Positions 27,135 through 35,806 of a DNA stretch of 64,000 nt are shown here, piece by piece. The position numbers and the translations under genes are program-made. Positions within the stretch are counted from its first letter, which is position 1. Every line of letters starts with the position of its first letter. The stretch covers positions 4,462,001 through 4,526,000 of the forward strand of contig AP024676.1 of NCBI GenBank assembly GCA_025998955.1, given 5' to 3'. Below the pieces are notes generated by a model that was not told the origin of the DNA, searched no databases, and saw nothing but the letters and a program-made list of their open reading frames with translations. This DNA is from Candidatus Roseilinea sp. GTDB lineage: Bacteria > Chloroflexota > Anaerolineae > J036 > Brachytrichaceae.

Positions 27135-28493
27135 GTGAAGAAGTCATATTACCTGCTGTCGCTCGGCTGTTCCAAGAACACCGTGGACTCGGACAGCATC
27201 GCCCAGTTGCTGAATGCGTCCGGCTATCGCGGTGTCGAGAACGCGCGCCAAGCCGACGTGCTGATCGTCAACACGTGTGGCTTCATCGGCCCGGCGCGCG
27301 ACGAATCCATTCGCCATCTGCGCGCCTTAGCCGAGCGCAAGAAGCGTCACCAGTTACTCATCGCCGCCGGCTGCCTGGCGCAGTTGTGGGGGCCGAAGCT
27401 GGTGGAGGCTGTACCGGGACTGGACGGCGTGATCGGCACGCGACGCTGGATGGACATCGTCGCGTTCATCGAGCGCGTGCGTGGGCGCGCCCGGCCCGAA
27501 CCGTTGTTCCACCTGCCAGATGAGGCGACGACCGTGGGCGATGATGAGCGTGGTGCGCTGCGCGCGGCTCAGCAAGGTGCGAGCGCTTACCTCAAGATTG
27601 CCGACGGCTGTCGCCGCCCATGCGCCTTCTGCACCATTCCGGCAATCAAAGGCACAATGAAATCTCGCCCGCCGGAGCTGATCGTGGATGAAGCCCGGCG
27701 GCTGACCCGGCGCGGCGTGCGCGAGCTGATCTTGATCGCGCAGGACTTGACCGATTACGGCAACGACATCGGCCTGCGCGACGGCCTGGCGCACTTGATC
27801 ACAGACATCACCCGCGCGGCGCCGCAGCTCGACTGGTTACGGTTGATGTATGCCTACCCCGGCGCGGTCACCGATCGGCTAATCGAAGTAATCGCTACCA
27901 ACGACAAAGTAGTCAAATATCTAGATATCCCGCTGCAGCATGCGCACCCGGACACGCTGCGCCGCATGCGCCGGCCGAGCAACATAGACTGGGTGTATCG
28001 AACGATCGGCAAGATGCGCGACGCCATCCCCGGCTTGGCCGTGCGCACCACCTTCATCGTCGGCTTCCCCGGGGAGACCGATGCCGAATTCGACGCGCTC
28101 ATGCGGTTTGTCGAGGAGATGCAGTTCGACCGCGTCGGCGTTTTCACCTACTCGTTCGAAGCCAACACGCCGAGCGGCCGGATGCCCAACCAAGTGCCCG
28201 CCGAGGTCGCCGAGGCGCGCCGCGATGCGCTGATGCGCCGGCAACAGCAAATCTCGCTAGCCAAGAACCAGCGTTTCATCGGCGCAACGCTGACGACGTT
28301 GATCGAGGGCAACGATCCAGAGCAGAACATCAGCGTCGGTCGCACCTACCGCGATGCGCCGGAGGTGGATGGGCTGGTGATCGTCGAAGGCACGCTACCC
28401 GCGGGCGAGATGGTTCCGGTCAAGATCACCGGCGCGCTGGAATACGACCTCACCGGCGCGGTGATGCAGGAACAGCCGGGGATCGTGCTCTAG
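27135..28493 (+). CDS. rimO: Ribosomal protein S12 methylthiotransferase RimO
   Basis: A 452-residue radical-SAM enzyme. The N-terminal UPF0004 domain has LGCSKNTVDSD and NTCGFI (Fe-S cysteines), the radical-SAM core has DGCRRPCAFCTIP (CxxxCxxC), and a C-terminal TRAM domain begins about residue 380. It methylthiolates an Asp of ribosomal protein S12. The start is GTG 27135. RodZ and RimO genes are also neighbours in other bacteria, which fits this co-transcribed pair. Confidence 0.92.
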   Translation: MKKSYYLLSLGCSKNTVDSDSIAQLLNASGYRGVENARQADVLIVNTCGFIGPARDESIRHLRALAERKKRHQLLIAAGCLAQLWGPKLVEAVPGLDGVIGTRRWMDIVAFIERVRGRARPEPLFHLPDEATTVGDDERGALRAAQQGASAYLKIADGCRRPCAFCTIPAIKGTMKSRPPELIVDEARRLTRRGVRELILIAQDLTDYGNDIGLRDGLAHLITDITRAAPQLDWLRLMYAYPGAVTDRLIEVIATNDKVVKYLDIPLQHAHPDTLRRMRRPSNIDWVYRTIGKMRDAIPGLAVRTTFIVGFPGETDAEFDALMRFVEEMQFDRVGVFTYSFEANTPSGRMPNQVPAEVAEARRDALMRRQQQISLAKNQRFIGATLTTLIEGNDPEQNISVGRTYRDAPEVDGLVIVEGTLPAGEMVPVKITGALEYDLTGAVMQEQPGIVL

Positions 28494-28496
28494 GTG

Positions 28497-29147
28497 CTAC
28501 ACCAGCTTCTGCTTCACTGCCAACGCCACGGCCTCGGTGCGGTTGTTCACATACAGCTTGGAGAGGATGCTGCTGACGTGGAACTTGACGGTGGACTGGC
28601 TGACGTAGAGCTTCGAGGCGATGTCGTGGTTGCTCAGCCCTTGCACCATCAGGGCAAGCACCTCGCGCTCGCGCTCGGTCAGGTCGCTGCCGATGGCCGG
28701 CGGCTGCGTAGTCGCATGGATGAGCGCCTGAGTCGCCTCCGGCGCGAGCGTTGGCCGGCCGGCATGCGCGGCGCGAATGGCGCTGGCCAGCTCGTCGGCG
28801 GAGACGTTTTTGAGCAGATAGCCGATCGCGCCGGCGCGCAACGCGCCCTGCACCAATTCATCTTCCTTGAAGCTGGTGAGCACAACGACCCGCACATCCG
28901 GGTTCTGCTCGCGGATGGTTCGCGTCGCTGCGGCGCCGTCCATCTCCGGCATCACCAAGTCCATTAGCACCACGTCGGGCTTCAGGCGCGCGCACAAGCG
29001 CACTGCCTCGGCGCCGTTGGATGCCTCGCCGGCAAGTTCAAGGTCCTCGTAGGCTGACAACAGCGCCTTCAGCCCGCTGCGCACCATCGGGTGGTCGTCA
29101 ACGATCAAAACTCGGATCATCCCTTTCTCGTCGTTACTCGCGCCCAT
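28497..29147 (-). CDS. NarL/LuxR-family response regulator
   Basis: A 216-residue regulator. The receiver domain (~10-125) has the acidic pair in IVDDHP, the phospho-Asp in VVLMDLVMPEMDG and the Lys in YLLKNVS; the LuxR HTH (~150-212) has LTEREREVLALMVQGLSNHDIASKLYVSQSTVKFHV. ATG 29147 is supported by a TACAAT seven bases upstream (leaderless); MIRVLIVDD at 29120 is the alternative. It is probably phosphorylated by the PAS histidine kinase encoded 67 bp upstream. Confidence 0.92.
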   Translation of the reverse strand: MGASNDEKGMIRVLIVDDHPMVRSGLKALLSAYEDLELAGEASNGAEAVRLCARLKPDVVLMDLVMPEMDGAAATRTIREQNPDVRVVVLTSFKEDELVQGALRAGAIGYLLKNVSADELASAIRAAHAGRPTLAPEATQALIHATTQPPAIGSDLTEREREVLALMVQGLSNHDIASKLYVSQSTVKFHVSSILSKLYVNNRTEAVALAVKQKLV

Positions 29148-29214
29148 GTCGTATATTGTACGAAACCCCGTCTCGGTGCAGCGCTCAACGCCTCCCAGCG
29201 CATCGAGCGCTCCA

Positions 29215-30252
29215 TTAGTTCCCGATCTCGACCTGCACCGTCGTCCCGGCGCCGATCTCGCTTTGGATCGTCAGGCGCGCACCGATGGCGGCGGCGCGTT
29301 CGTTCATGATGTCCAGCCCAATATGGGTAGGTTTGCTGATCTTAGTATCGAAGCCGCAGCCATCGTCGGCGATCACGAGCCGCACCTGCCCGTTCGACGT
29401 CCCACTGCCTGGGCTCATGCTCAGCACGACGCGCGCATGCGCGGCGTTGCTATGCTTGGCGACGTTGTTCAGCGCTTCCTGCGCGATGCGGTAGAGCGAG
29501 ACCTTCACGTCGGGCGACAGCTCGGCAGCCCCTTCGACTTTCACGTCCACCTCTACGCCCGACCGGCTGTTGATCGAGGCGGCGAGCTGGCGCAGCAGGT
29601 CGCCCAGGTTGGCTTCCATCAGCGCGGACGGACGCAGCTCCAGCAGCAGCGTGCGCATCTCGGCCAGCGCGCCCCGGCTGAGCTGGCGCAGCTCGTTCAA
29701 GCGGCGTCGGCCTTCTTCGGGGTTGCGCTCCCAGATGCGGGGCAACACATCGGCGATCACGCTGACCGAGAACAGGGTCTGGGTGACGGCGTCGTGCAGG
29801 TCACGCGCCAGCCGGCTGCGCTCCGCTGCGACGGCCGCCTGCTGCGCGCGCACGCGCAGTTCGTCCTCCAAGCGTTGCCGTTGCGTGATGTCGCGCATGA
29901 TGACGACGAACAACTGTTCGCCGTCACGGTCCAGCTTGGCGATGGCGGCCTCGGCAGGGAACTCCCGACCGTCTTTGTGCCGCGCGTAGACCGGCCGCCG
30001 TTCGCTCATCGGCCGCGACGCGACCGGTGAGGCGGCGAACTCCTCGAAGTGGCGGCGATGAATTGCCACGAATCGTTCGGGGAGGAGGATGTCCAGCGGC
30101 TGTCCCAGCACCTCCTGGGACGCATAGCCAAAAATGGCCTCCGCGCCCCGATTGAAGAACAGGATGCGCTGCTCGCCGTCGAACGCAATGACGGCATCCA
30201 CGATGACGTGAAACAGATCGGCGAGGTTCAACGCTACAGGAGAGAGCGTCAT
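29215..30252 (-). CDS. PAS-domain sensor histidine kinase (HisKA_3 / NarX type)
   Basis: A 345-residue cytoplasmic kinase without membrane segments. A PAS domain (~8-125) precedes the HisKA_3 dimerisation and phosphorylation helix (ERSRLARDLHDAVTQTLFS, His ~160) and a HATPase domain (~245-345; RIAQEALNNVAKHSNA, IADDGCGFD). It likely senses an internal redox or ligand signal through the PAS domain and phosphorylates the downstream NarL-type regulator. The ATG overlaps the stop of the receiver gene upstream (ATGA), so those two are coupled. Confidence 0.92.
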   Translation of the reverse strand: MTLSPVALNLADLFHVIVDAVIAFDGEQRILFFNRGAEAIFGYASQEVLGQPLDILLPERFVAIHRRHFEEFAASPVASRPMSERRPVYARHKDGREFPAEAAIAKLDRDGEQLFVVIMRDITQRQRLEDELRVRAQQAAVAAERSRLARDLHDAVTQTLFSVSVIADVLPRIWERNPEEGRRRLNELRQLSRGALAEMRTLLLELRPSALMEANLGDLLRQLAASINSRSGVEVDVKVEGAAELSPDVKVSLYRIAQEALNNVAKHSNAAHARVVLSMSPGSGTSNGQVRLVIADDGCGFDTKISKPTHIGLDIMNERAAAIGARLTIQSEIGAGTTVQVEIGN

Positions 30253-30632
30253 ACTTTGTTGTGCACAAAGTATAAAGCTCGCAGGATGCCGTCCGGCGGT
30301 TCCGACTTGCTGATGAATCCGTCCACGCCCTCGGCCAGGGCGGATTGGCGCGCTTCGGGCGCGCCGCTCAGCGCGATGATCTTGAGGTGCGGATCCAGCA
30401 GGCGCAGCGCGTCGAGCTTGTGGGCTTCCGGCAGGCCGGGGAGTTCCCAGTCCAGCAACACGATCTGGGGATAGGTCTTGAGGATGCTGTGCAGCAGTTC
30501 ATCGGCTGCACCGGCCTCGCCCACCACGAAGAAGCCCAGCTCCTGCTCAATCAGTAAGCGCAGCGCAGAGCGCACTTTCTCTTGATCATCCGCCAACAAT
30601 ACGCGCACAGGCTCGGGGACCAAACCGGACAT
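30249..30632 (-). CDS. Single-domain response regulator (receiver only)
   Basis: A 127-residue stand-alone CheY-like receiver: acidic pair in LLADDQEKV, phospho-Asp in IVLLDWELPG, conserved Thr/Ser in IIALSGAPEA and Lys in GFISKSEPPDG. No output domain, so it probably acts as a phosphate shuttle or partner to the coupled histidine kinase. MSGLVPEP at 30632 is taken as start; the extension above it has no receiver homology. Confidence 0.8.
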   Translation of the reverse strand: MSGLVPEPVRVLLADDQEKVRSALRLLIEQELGFFVVGEAGAADELLHSILKTYPQIVLLDWELPGLPEAHKLDALRLLDPHLKIIALSGAPEARQSALAEGVDGFISKSEPPDGILRALYFVHNKV

Positions 30633-31000
30633 TGCGCTTTGTAGTCTAGGCGCATGCGCGTCCGGGTGCGTCTGTCGCCTGGTCAGTTGACGCACTAGCC
30701 ATTCGACCAGTCGCTACTCCCTCGCATCGTCGGATGTTGGGTGACGAGACGCCGGCTATACTGCGTTGCAGCAAGCATCCTCCCCCCTCCTCTCGTGACG
30801 ATCGGACGCCGCTCATTGCAACAAGCGGCGTCCGATCCGTTTTAGTTACGCGGCGAGTGGAAATTGCATGCTACGCACAGCAAAGTCGGCCGGCGGGACT
30901 GCTATCCTCGTCCGCAGAAGCGAACTTGGCCCTGAGTTGCCCGCGACTTCGCGTCGCTGGACAGAGCTGCGCAGTCTGCTGCGTCACATGAGCCGGTGAG
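30633..31000. other. Intergenic region between the receiver gene and fabH
   Basis: About 370 bp with no convincing protein gene. It contains a plus-strand -10-like TATACT (30757-30762) and a strong hairpin with a T-tail (30800-30843), described separately as a possible small RNA. The part next to fabH (30850-31000) shows nothing recognisable. Confidence 0.5.
30765..30843 (+). ncRNA. Candidate small RNA with intrinsic terminator
   Basis: A TATACT lies at 30757-30762. About 35 bases on, there is a perfect 14-bp stem (arms 30800-30813 and 30824-30837, starting GATCGGACGCC) with a 10-nt loop and then CGTTTTAG, a plus-strand intrinsic terminator. No plus-strand gene precedes it, so the terminator needs another transcript. 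The unpaired 5' part contains a C-rich stretch (CCTCCCCCCTCCTC) complementary to Shine-Dalgarno sequences. No -35 box is obvious. Alternative: simply a hairpin downstream of fabH. Confidence 0.4.
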
Positions 31001-32281
31001 TCAACCGCTGTTACTGTTGTTGACGTTGACGGTGCTCGCTTCGGCCCGGGCCGAGTTGTTCGTTGTAACGGCTTCTGGCCTCGACGTGGACGTAGATTCG
31101 CGTCCATCGGCGACCTTGTTCGGCTCGCTGCCGTTCTTGCCCGGCAATTCGCGCGGGGGTGGATGGAGCGTGGGGTCGAGCGTGCCGAAGATGCGATCCT
31201 CGACGCGCCGGAACAGGCGCAAGGCGCGCGAGCGCACGCTGGCCACGCCGTAGCCGATGCGATGAAGCGTCTTCTGCGACCGGCGCGTCGGCCGGGGCTC
31301 GCTCCACTCCATCGCTGCCGCCGCCCACGTCAACCCGGCGCCGAACCCGACGATGACCACGCGATCTTTTGGGTGCAACGCCCCACTTTCCGCCGCCTCG
31401 GCCAATGCAATCGGGATCGAGGCGGCGCTGGTGTTGCCGTAGCGCGCGATGTTGCAATAGAACTTGTCGAGCGGCACGCCGAGCGACTTGGCCGCCAGCT
31501 CGATGATGCGTAGGTTCGCCTGGTGCGGCACGAAGATGTCCACCTGATCGGTCGTCCAGCCGGCCTTGTAGATCACCTCGCGCGTCGCCCGGTCCATCAC
31601 GCGGGCTGCGAAGCGAAACACCTCACGCCCGTTCATCTGGATCGTGTGCAGGTTGCGCTCGAGCGCTTCGGACGTCAAGGGTTGCTTGCTGCCGCCGGCA
31701 GGGACGATGAGCAATTCGCCTCCCGAGCCGTCGGCCCGTAGCAACGTCGAGAGGACGCCGCCCGGCTGGTCGCTGGCTTGCAGCACCACCGCGCCGGCGC
31801 CGTCGCCGAACAGCACGCAGGTGTTGCGATCCTTCCAGTTCACGATGCGCGAGAGCGTCTCGGAACCGACTACAAGCACCGTATTTGCGCTGCCCGCCCT
31901 GATCGCGTCGGCGCCCATACTCAGGCCGTAGACGAAGCCGGAGCAGGCCGCACTCAGGTCGAACGCGCCGGCGCGCGTTGCCCCGAGCGCGTCCTGGACG
32001 AGGCACGCAGTCGCCGGGAAGAGGTGCTCCGGTGTCGTCGTCGCCACGATGATCAGGTCGAGTTGGCTGCCGCTCACGCCGGCCACATCCAGCGCTTCGA
32101 TGGCCGCGGCGATGCCCATGCTGGCCGTCGTGTCGTTCGGGCCGGCGATGCGTCGCTCGGCGATGCCGGTGCGATCGCGAATCCAGCCGTCGGACGTCTC
32201 GACCATCTGAGCGAGCTCATCGTTGGTCAGGACACGCTGGGGGACATACTTGCCCCAGCCGGTGATGTGCGCATATCTCAT
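31001..32281 (-). CDS. fabH: Beta-ketoacyl-ACP synthase III with a C-terminal tail
   Basis: A 426-residue protein. The first ~329 residues are a complete KAS III: active-site Cys in DLSAACSGFVYG, catalytic His in VPHQANLRII and Asn in IARYGNTSAASIP, ending GFGAGLTWAAAAMEW. It condenses acetyl-CoA with malonyl-ACP to start fatty-acid synthesis. About 97 further residues follow: a basic stretch (RRSQKTLHRIGYGVASVRSRALRLFRR), then a Ser/Asn/Thr-rich disordered end not normal for FabH. ATG 32281 (MRYAHITGWGKYVP) matches the family. fabF lies 57 bp upstream on the same strand. Confidence 0.9.
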   Translation of the reverse strand: MRYAHITGWGKYVPQRVLTNDELAQMVETSDGWIRDRTGIAERRIAGPNDTTASMGIAAAIEALDVAGVSGSQLDLIIVATTTPEHLFPATACLVQDALGATRAGAFDLSAACSGFVYGLSMGADAIRAGSANTVLVVGSETLSRIVNWKDRNTCVLFGDGAGAVVLQASDQPGGVLSTLLRADGSGGELLIVPAGGSKQPLTSEALERNLHTIQMNGREVFRFAARVMDRATREVIYKAGWTTDQVDIFVPHQANLRIIELAAKSLGVPLDKFYCNIARYGNTSAASIPIALAEAAESGALHPKDRVVIVGFGAGLTWAAAAMEWSEPRPTRRSQKTLHRIGYGVASVRSRALRLFRRVEDRIFGTLDPTLHPPPRELPGKNGSEPNKVADGRESTSTSRPEAVTTNNSARAEASTVNVNNSNSG

Positions 32282-32338
32282 CTTGGGTTTGAACAGCCGG
32301 ACGCGCTGGAATTGCAACGTCCGGCTGTGCAGCGATTG

Positions 32339-33619
32339 TCACTCGTCGAACTCCGAAAAGATGATGCACCCGTTGTGGCCGCCGAAGCCGAACGAATTCG
32401 ACATCACGGTCCGGATGGGCTTGCGCACGGCGGTGTTCGGCGTGTAGTTCAAGTCGCACTCAGGATCAGGATACACGTAGTTGATCGTGGGTGGGACGAT
32501 GTCGTCGTTGATGGCCTTGACGCAGATCACCGACTCGATCGCGCCGACAGCGCCGAACGAGTGCCCAGTCATGGACTTGGTGGAGCTGATATGTAGATCA
32601 TAGGCCGTTTCTCCGAACACATCCTTGATGGCGCGCGTTTCGTTTACATCGTTGAGCGGCGTGCTCGTGCCATGCGCGTTGAGATAGTCAATCTGCGCAG
32701 GCTGCAGGCCGGCCTGCTTGAGCGCAATGCGCATGGCCATCGCCGGCCCGCGCGTGTCGGGCGCGGTGATGTGGAAGGCGTCGTCGGTGCAACCGTAGCC
32801 GAGCACTTCGGCATAGATGTGCGCGCCGCGCGCCCGCGCATGGTCGAGCGATTCGATCACGAGCATGGCCGCGCCCTCGCCAGTGACGAAGCCGTTGCGC
32901 GTCTTGTCGAACGGCCGGCTGGCATGCTCTGGATCGTCATTGTATGAGGACAACGCGCCCATGTTGTTGAAAGCCGACATCGAGAACGGATTGATCGGCG
33001 TCTCGCAGCCGCCGGTGATGGCCGCCTTGGCGCGACCGGCGCGGATCAACTCGAACGCCTCGCCCAGGGCGTTGACGCCGCTGGCGCACGCCGTCACAAT
33101 GCACAGGTTCGGGCCGCGAATGCCGAAGTGAATGGCGATCTGGCCGGTGGCCGTGTCGGGCAGCATCATCGGCACGGCGAACGGGCTGATGCGCCGGTGG
33201 CCCTTCGTCATCATCACTTGATGCTCGTTGAGCAGTGTCGTGATGCCGCCGATGCCGCTGCCGACGATCACTGCGACGTCGTAAGTATTATCCTCGGTGA
33301 TGGTCAGCCGAGCGTCTTCGAGCGCCTGCTTGGCCGCCACCAGCGCGAGCTGCGATACGCGGTCCAGCCGGCGCGCATCCTTGGCGCCGAAGTGCGCGGC
33401 GGGGTCGAAGTTCTTGACCTCGGCGGCGATGTGCACGTCAATCTGGCTGTGGTCGAAGAGGGTGATGTAGCCGACACCGGATGTGCCTGCGACGATGGCA
33501 TCCCAGGTCGTTTGTACGTCGTGCCCCAAGGGCGTAATCGCGCCCATGCCGGTGATGACGACACGCGGCGCGGATTGGGAATGGTGGTTATTGCTGATCA
33601 CTGCTTGCTCCATTGGCAT
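32339..33619 (-). CDS. fabF: Beta-ketoacyl-ACP synthase II
   Basis: A 426-residue KAS II. RVVITGMGAITPLG begins the fold after a ~22-residue N-terminal extension; the active-site Cys is in VTACASGVNALGEA and the two catalytic His in NAHGTSTPLND and KSMTGHSFGAVGA. NSFGFGGHN is the C-terminal family signature. It elongates acyl-ACP by two carbons. ATG 33619 is chosen; frames further upstream run through a terminator hairpin. No acpP gene is adjacent. Confidence 0.93.
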   Translation of the reverse strand: MPMEQAVISNNHHSQSAPRVVITGMGAITPLGHDVQTTWDAIVAGTSGVGYITLFDHSQIDVHIAAEVKNFDPAAHFGAKDARRLDRVSQLALVAAKQALEDARLTITEDNTYDVAVIVGSGIGGITTLLNEHQVMMTKGHRRISPFAVPMMLPDTATGQIAIHFGIRGPNLCIVTACASGVNALGEAFELIRAGRAKAAITGGCETPINPFSMSAFNNMGALSSYNDDPEHASRPFDKTRNGFVTGEGAAMLVIESLDHARARGAHIYAEVLGYGCTDDAFHITAPDTRGPAMAMRIALKQAGLQPAQIDYLNAHGTSTPLNDVNETRAIKDVFGETAYDLHISSTKSMTGHSFGAVGAIESVICVKAINDDIVPPTINYVYPDPECDLNYTPNTAVRKPIRTVMSNSFGFGGHNGCIIFSEFDE

Positions 33620-33647
33620 TGCCTGAAAGGATTCCCTCAGGAATCGC

Positions 33648-33684
33648 AAAAGCGACGATCCAACCCTGAAGGGCTTCGATCGTC
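33648..33684 (-). terminator. Terminator hairpin upstream of fabF
   Basis: GACGATC/GATCGTC arms enclose a second inner stem (CCCT/AGGG); on the minus strand the hairpin is followed by GCTTTT. It is placed to end the transcript of the small gene at 33766-34128 before fabF. An attenuator for fabF is the alternative; a smaller hairpin (33630-33645) follows it. Confidence 0.6.
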
Positions 33685-33765
33685 CACACATTGGCCGTGC
33701 GCGGCGTGATCAGGCTGTCGAGAGAAACACCTGACGCCGCATAAGGTTGCGGAGCGAAGCAGTGA

Positions 33766-34128
33766 TCAGGGCGCGCGGGGGACGGCAGCCGGCCCAGGCC
33801 ACGCGCTCTTCATGCACGACGGGATGAAACCGATGACGCGGTCGAGCTGAGCCGTTTCAGGGATGAAATCTGCCGAGGGGAGGGTGTGGTAACCGAGCTT
33901 CTCGTGGCACAGCACGATGAGCGCCTTGAACTCTAGCTGTAGATCCAGGCGAGGCGTCTGTAACAAGTGCCGGCCGTCTTCGAGCAGTTCGTTCACCGTG
34001 CTGGCAGCGATCAAGGCGCAGAGCATGGCGTAGGCGAAGCACATCGAAACGTACAAGCCAATCGGACCGGTTGCGATGTCTCGCTTGATCCGCTCGAGGT
34101 CTATCAGTCGCTCGCCAAACAGCGCCAT
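33766..34128 (-). CDS. Small hypothetical protein
   Basis: 120 residues, not recognised. It begins MALFGERLIDLERIKRDIATG and is mostly helical, with one moderately hydrophobic stretch (GLYVSMCFAYAMLCALIAAS, ~23-42) that could be buried rather than transmembrane. Support for being real: a TACAAT lies ten bases before the ATG, as in other leaderless genes here, and a terminator follows it. Divergent from sufE with a palindrome between them. Confidence 0.55.
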   Translation of the reverse strand: MALFGERLIDLERIKRDIATGPIGLYVSMCFAYAMLCALIAASTVNELLEDGRHLLQTPRLDLQLEFKALIVLCHEKLGYHTLPSADFIPETAQLDRVIGFIPSCMKSAWPGPAAVPRAP

Positions 34129-34187
34129 GTGGGACGGAATTGTAGCGCAGGCTGGCGCACGGTAACAGCAGGCATAGGCAGGCGCGC

Positions 34188-34218
34188 GATGGCCGCAGGC
34201 ATGAAGCCTGCGGCTACC
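34188..34218. repeat. Palindromic intergenic repeat (GCCGCAGGC stem)
   Basis: Perfect 9-bp arms GCCGCAGGC and GCCTGCGGC around ATGAA (34192-34214), between the divergent small gene and sufE. It looks like a short REP-type palindrome; related GCAGGC fragments lie just to its left. Confidence 0.6.
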
Positions 34219-34280
34219 CGGTGGGTGAGCGTGCATCGCTGCAGGCTAACGATCGTCTCACTGCGCTATAGTAGCAGGCC

Positions 34281-34751
34281 ATGGCCGACTTTTCACGCTA
34301 TCCGGAGAAATTGCGCGAGGTGTTGGAGATCTTCGCCGAGAACCCGGGCGAACGCAATCAAATGCTGATCGAGTATTCCGATCAATTCCAGGGCGTGCCG
34401 GAGCACATCGCGGCGCGCCCATATCCGCAGGCGAACCAAGTGCCGCACTGCGAGTCGGACTCGTATGTGTTCGTCGAGCCGATGGATGACGGCGTCGGCG
34501 GCCCGCCGCGGCTGAAGTTCTACTTCGCCGTGGAGAACCCGTTCGGCGTCTCGGCGCGCGCGCTCTCCGCCATCCTCGATTCGACGATCAGCGGCTTGCC
34601 CGCCGACGAGATCGCCAACATGCCGATCGAGGACATCGTGCCGACGCTGTTCGGCAAGAACATCTCGATGGGCAAAGGGCAGGGCTTGCTCAGCATTGCC
34701 GCCGTGGTCAAGCGGCTGGCACAGCGCTATGCCACTCCCCATGCCGCTTGA
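34281..34751 (+). CDS. sufE: SufE-family Fe-S cluster assembly sulfur acceptor
   Basis: A 156-residue protein with the SufE fold. The sulfur-accepting Cys lies in VPHCESDSYVFVEP (~59), and LPADEIANMPIEDIVPTL matches the family C-terminal half. It accepts persulfide from a cysteine desulfurase and passes it to the SUF scaffold. No sufS/sufBCD neighbours are present. The start is set by a TATAGT eight bases upstream with no ribosome site, so it is probably leaderless. The end overlaps the protease gene. Confidence 0.88.
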   Translation: MADFSRYPEKLREVLEIFAENPGERNQMLIEYSDQFQGVPEHIAARPYPQANQVPHCESDSYVFVEPMDDGVGGPPRLKFYFAVENPFGVSARALSAILDSTISGLPADEIANMPIEDIVPTLFGKNISMGKGQGLLSIAAVVKRLAQRYATPHAA

Positions 34752-35805
34752 TCGCCTGGAACTCATCGCCCGACTGCGCTCGGCCGTAGAAGATGTGATG
34801 AGCGTCGAGGCCTACACGGTGCAGCCCAACGGCGAGATCAGCTTACGCGGACAACTGAGGCTGCCGCCCGATCAGGCGTATCGCCAGATGCGGCCGCGTG
34901 TCGAGGATGTGGGCTACACGCCCTATCTGCGCGCCGACGGCGAGCGCTACGAAGTGCTGGCTGTGCCGGGTGTGATTCCGCGCACGCAGTCGAACCCCAC
35001 GATCAACCTGGTTTTGTTCGTTGCTACGGTGATCTCGGTGATCTTCACCGGTGGTCTGACGGCCGATGGCTTCGACCTGGGTAATGGGTTGATGTTTGGT
35101 GCATCGCTGTTGGGCATCCTGGGCGTGCACGAGGCCGGCCATTACGTCGTCGGCCGGCTGCGCGGGGCGCGCGTGTCGCTGCCCTATTTCATCCCGCTGC
35201 CGGCGCCGTTCAGCTTCGTCGGCACGCTCGGCGCGGTCATTGTTCAACGTGAGCCGTTCGAGAACCGCCGTACGCTGCTGGAGATCGCCGTCGCCGGGCC
35301 TTTGGCCGGCTTCATCCTCGCCGTGCCGCTGTTCGTGCTCGGCATCTGGCTGTCGCACGTGGAGCCGTTGCCGCCGGCGGGCGAATACATCACCCTGGGC
35401 GATTCGCTCCTCACGCGGCTGGTCGGCGTCGCGCGCTTCGGAAGGGTGTATCCGAGCGATGGCTATGACATCATGCTGCACCCGATCGCGCTGGGCGCGT
35501 GGATCGGGCTGCTGATCACGGCCATCAACTTGATCCCGGCCGGCCAGCTCGACGGCGGACACATTGCCTACGCGCTGCTCGGCTCGCGGGCGCGCTATTT
35601 GTCCTACGTCGTCATCCTGGCCATGTTCGGCCTGGCGCTGATTGCGCAGACTTGGCTGGTGTGGGCGGTGCTGTTGTTCTTCTTCGCCCGCCAGCATCCG
35701 CCGCCGCTCAACGAAGCCGTGCGGCTGCAATCGCATCACTACGCCCTCATCGTCGCTGCTGTGCTAGTGTTCGTTTTGACGTTCGTTCCCAGGCCGGTTT
35801 ATTGA
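34741..35805 (+). CDS. Site-2 protease family (M50) membrane metalloprotease
   Basis: About 354 residues. A ~75-residue soluble N-terminal domain, then several membrane segments carrying the zinc motif HEAGHYVVG (His ~127 and ~131) and the second motif NLIPAGQLDGGH with the ligand Asp. The arrangement resembles EGY1-type intramembrane proteases of phototrophs and Chloroflexota. It cleaves membrane-bound substrates; the target is unknown. ATG 34741 or 34729 are both possible; both overlap sufE. murF-alr follows immediately. Confidence 0.88.
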   Translation: MPLDRLELIARLRSAVEDVMSVEAYTVQPNGEISLRGQLRLPPDQAYRQMRPRVEDVGYTPYLRADGERYEVLAVPGVIPRTQSNPTINLVLFVATVISVIFTGGLTADGFDLGNGLMFGASLLGILGVHEAGHYVVGRLRGARVSLPYFIPLPAPFSFVGTLGAVIVQREPFENRRTLLEIAVAGPLAGFILAVPLFVLGIWLSHVEPLPPAGEYITLGDSLLTRLVGVARFGRVYPSDGYDIMLHPIALGAWIGLLITAINLIPAGQLDGGHIAYALLGSRARYLSYVVILAMFGLALIAQTWLVWAVLLFFFARQHPPPLNEAVRLQSHHYALIVAAVLVFVLTFVPRPVY

Positions 35806-35806
35806 C

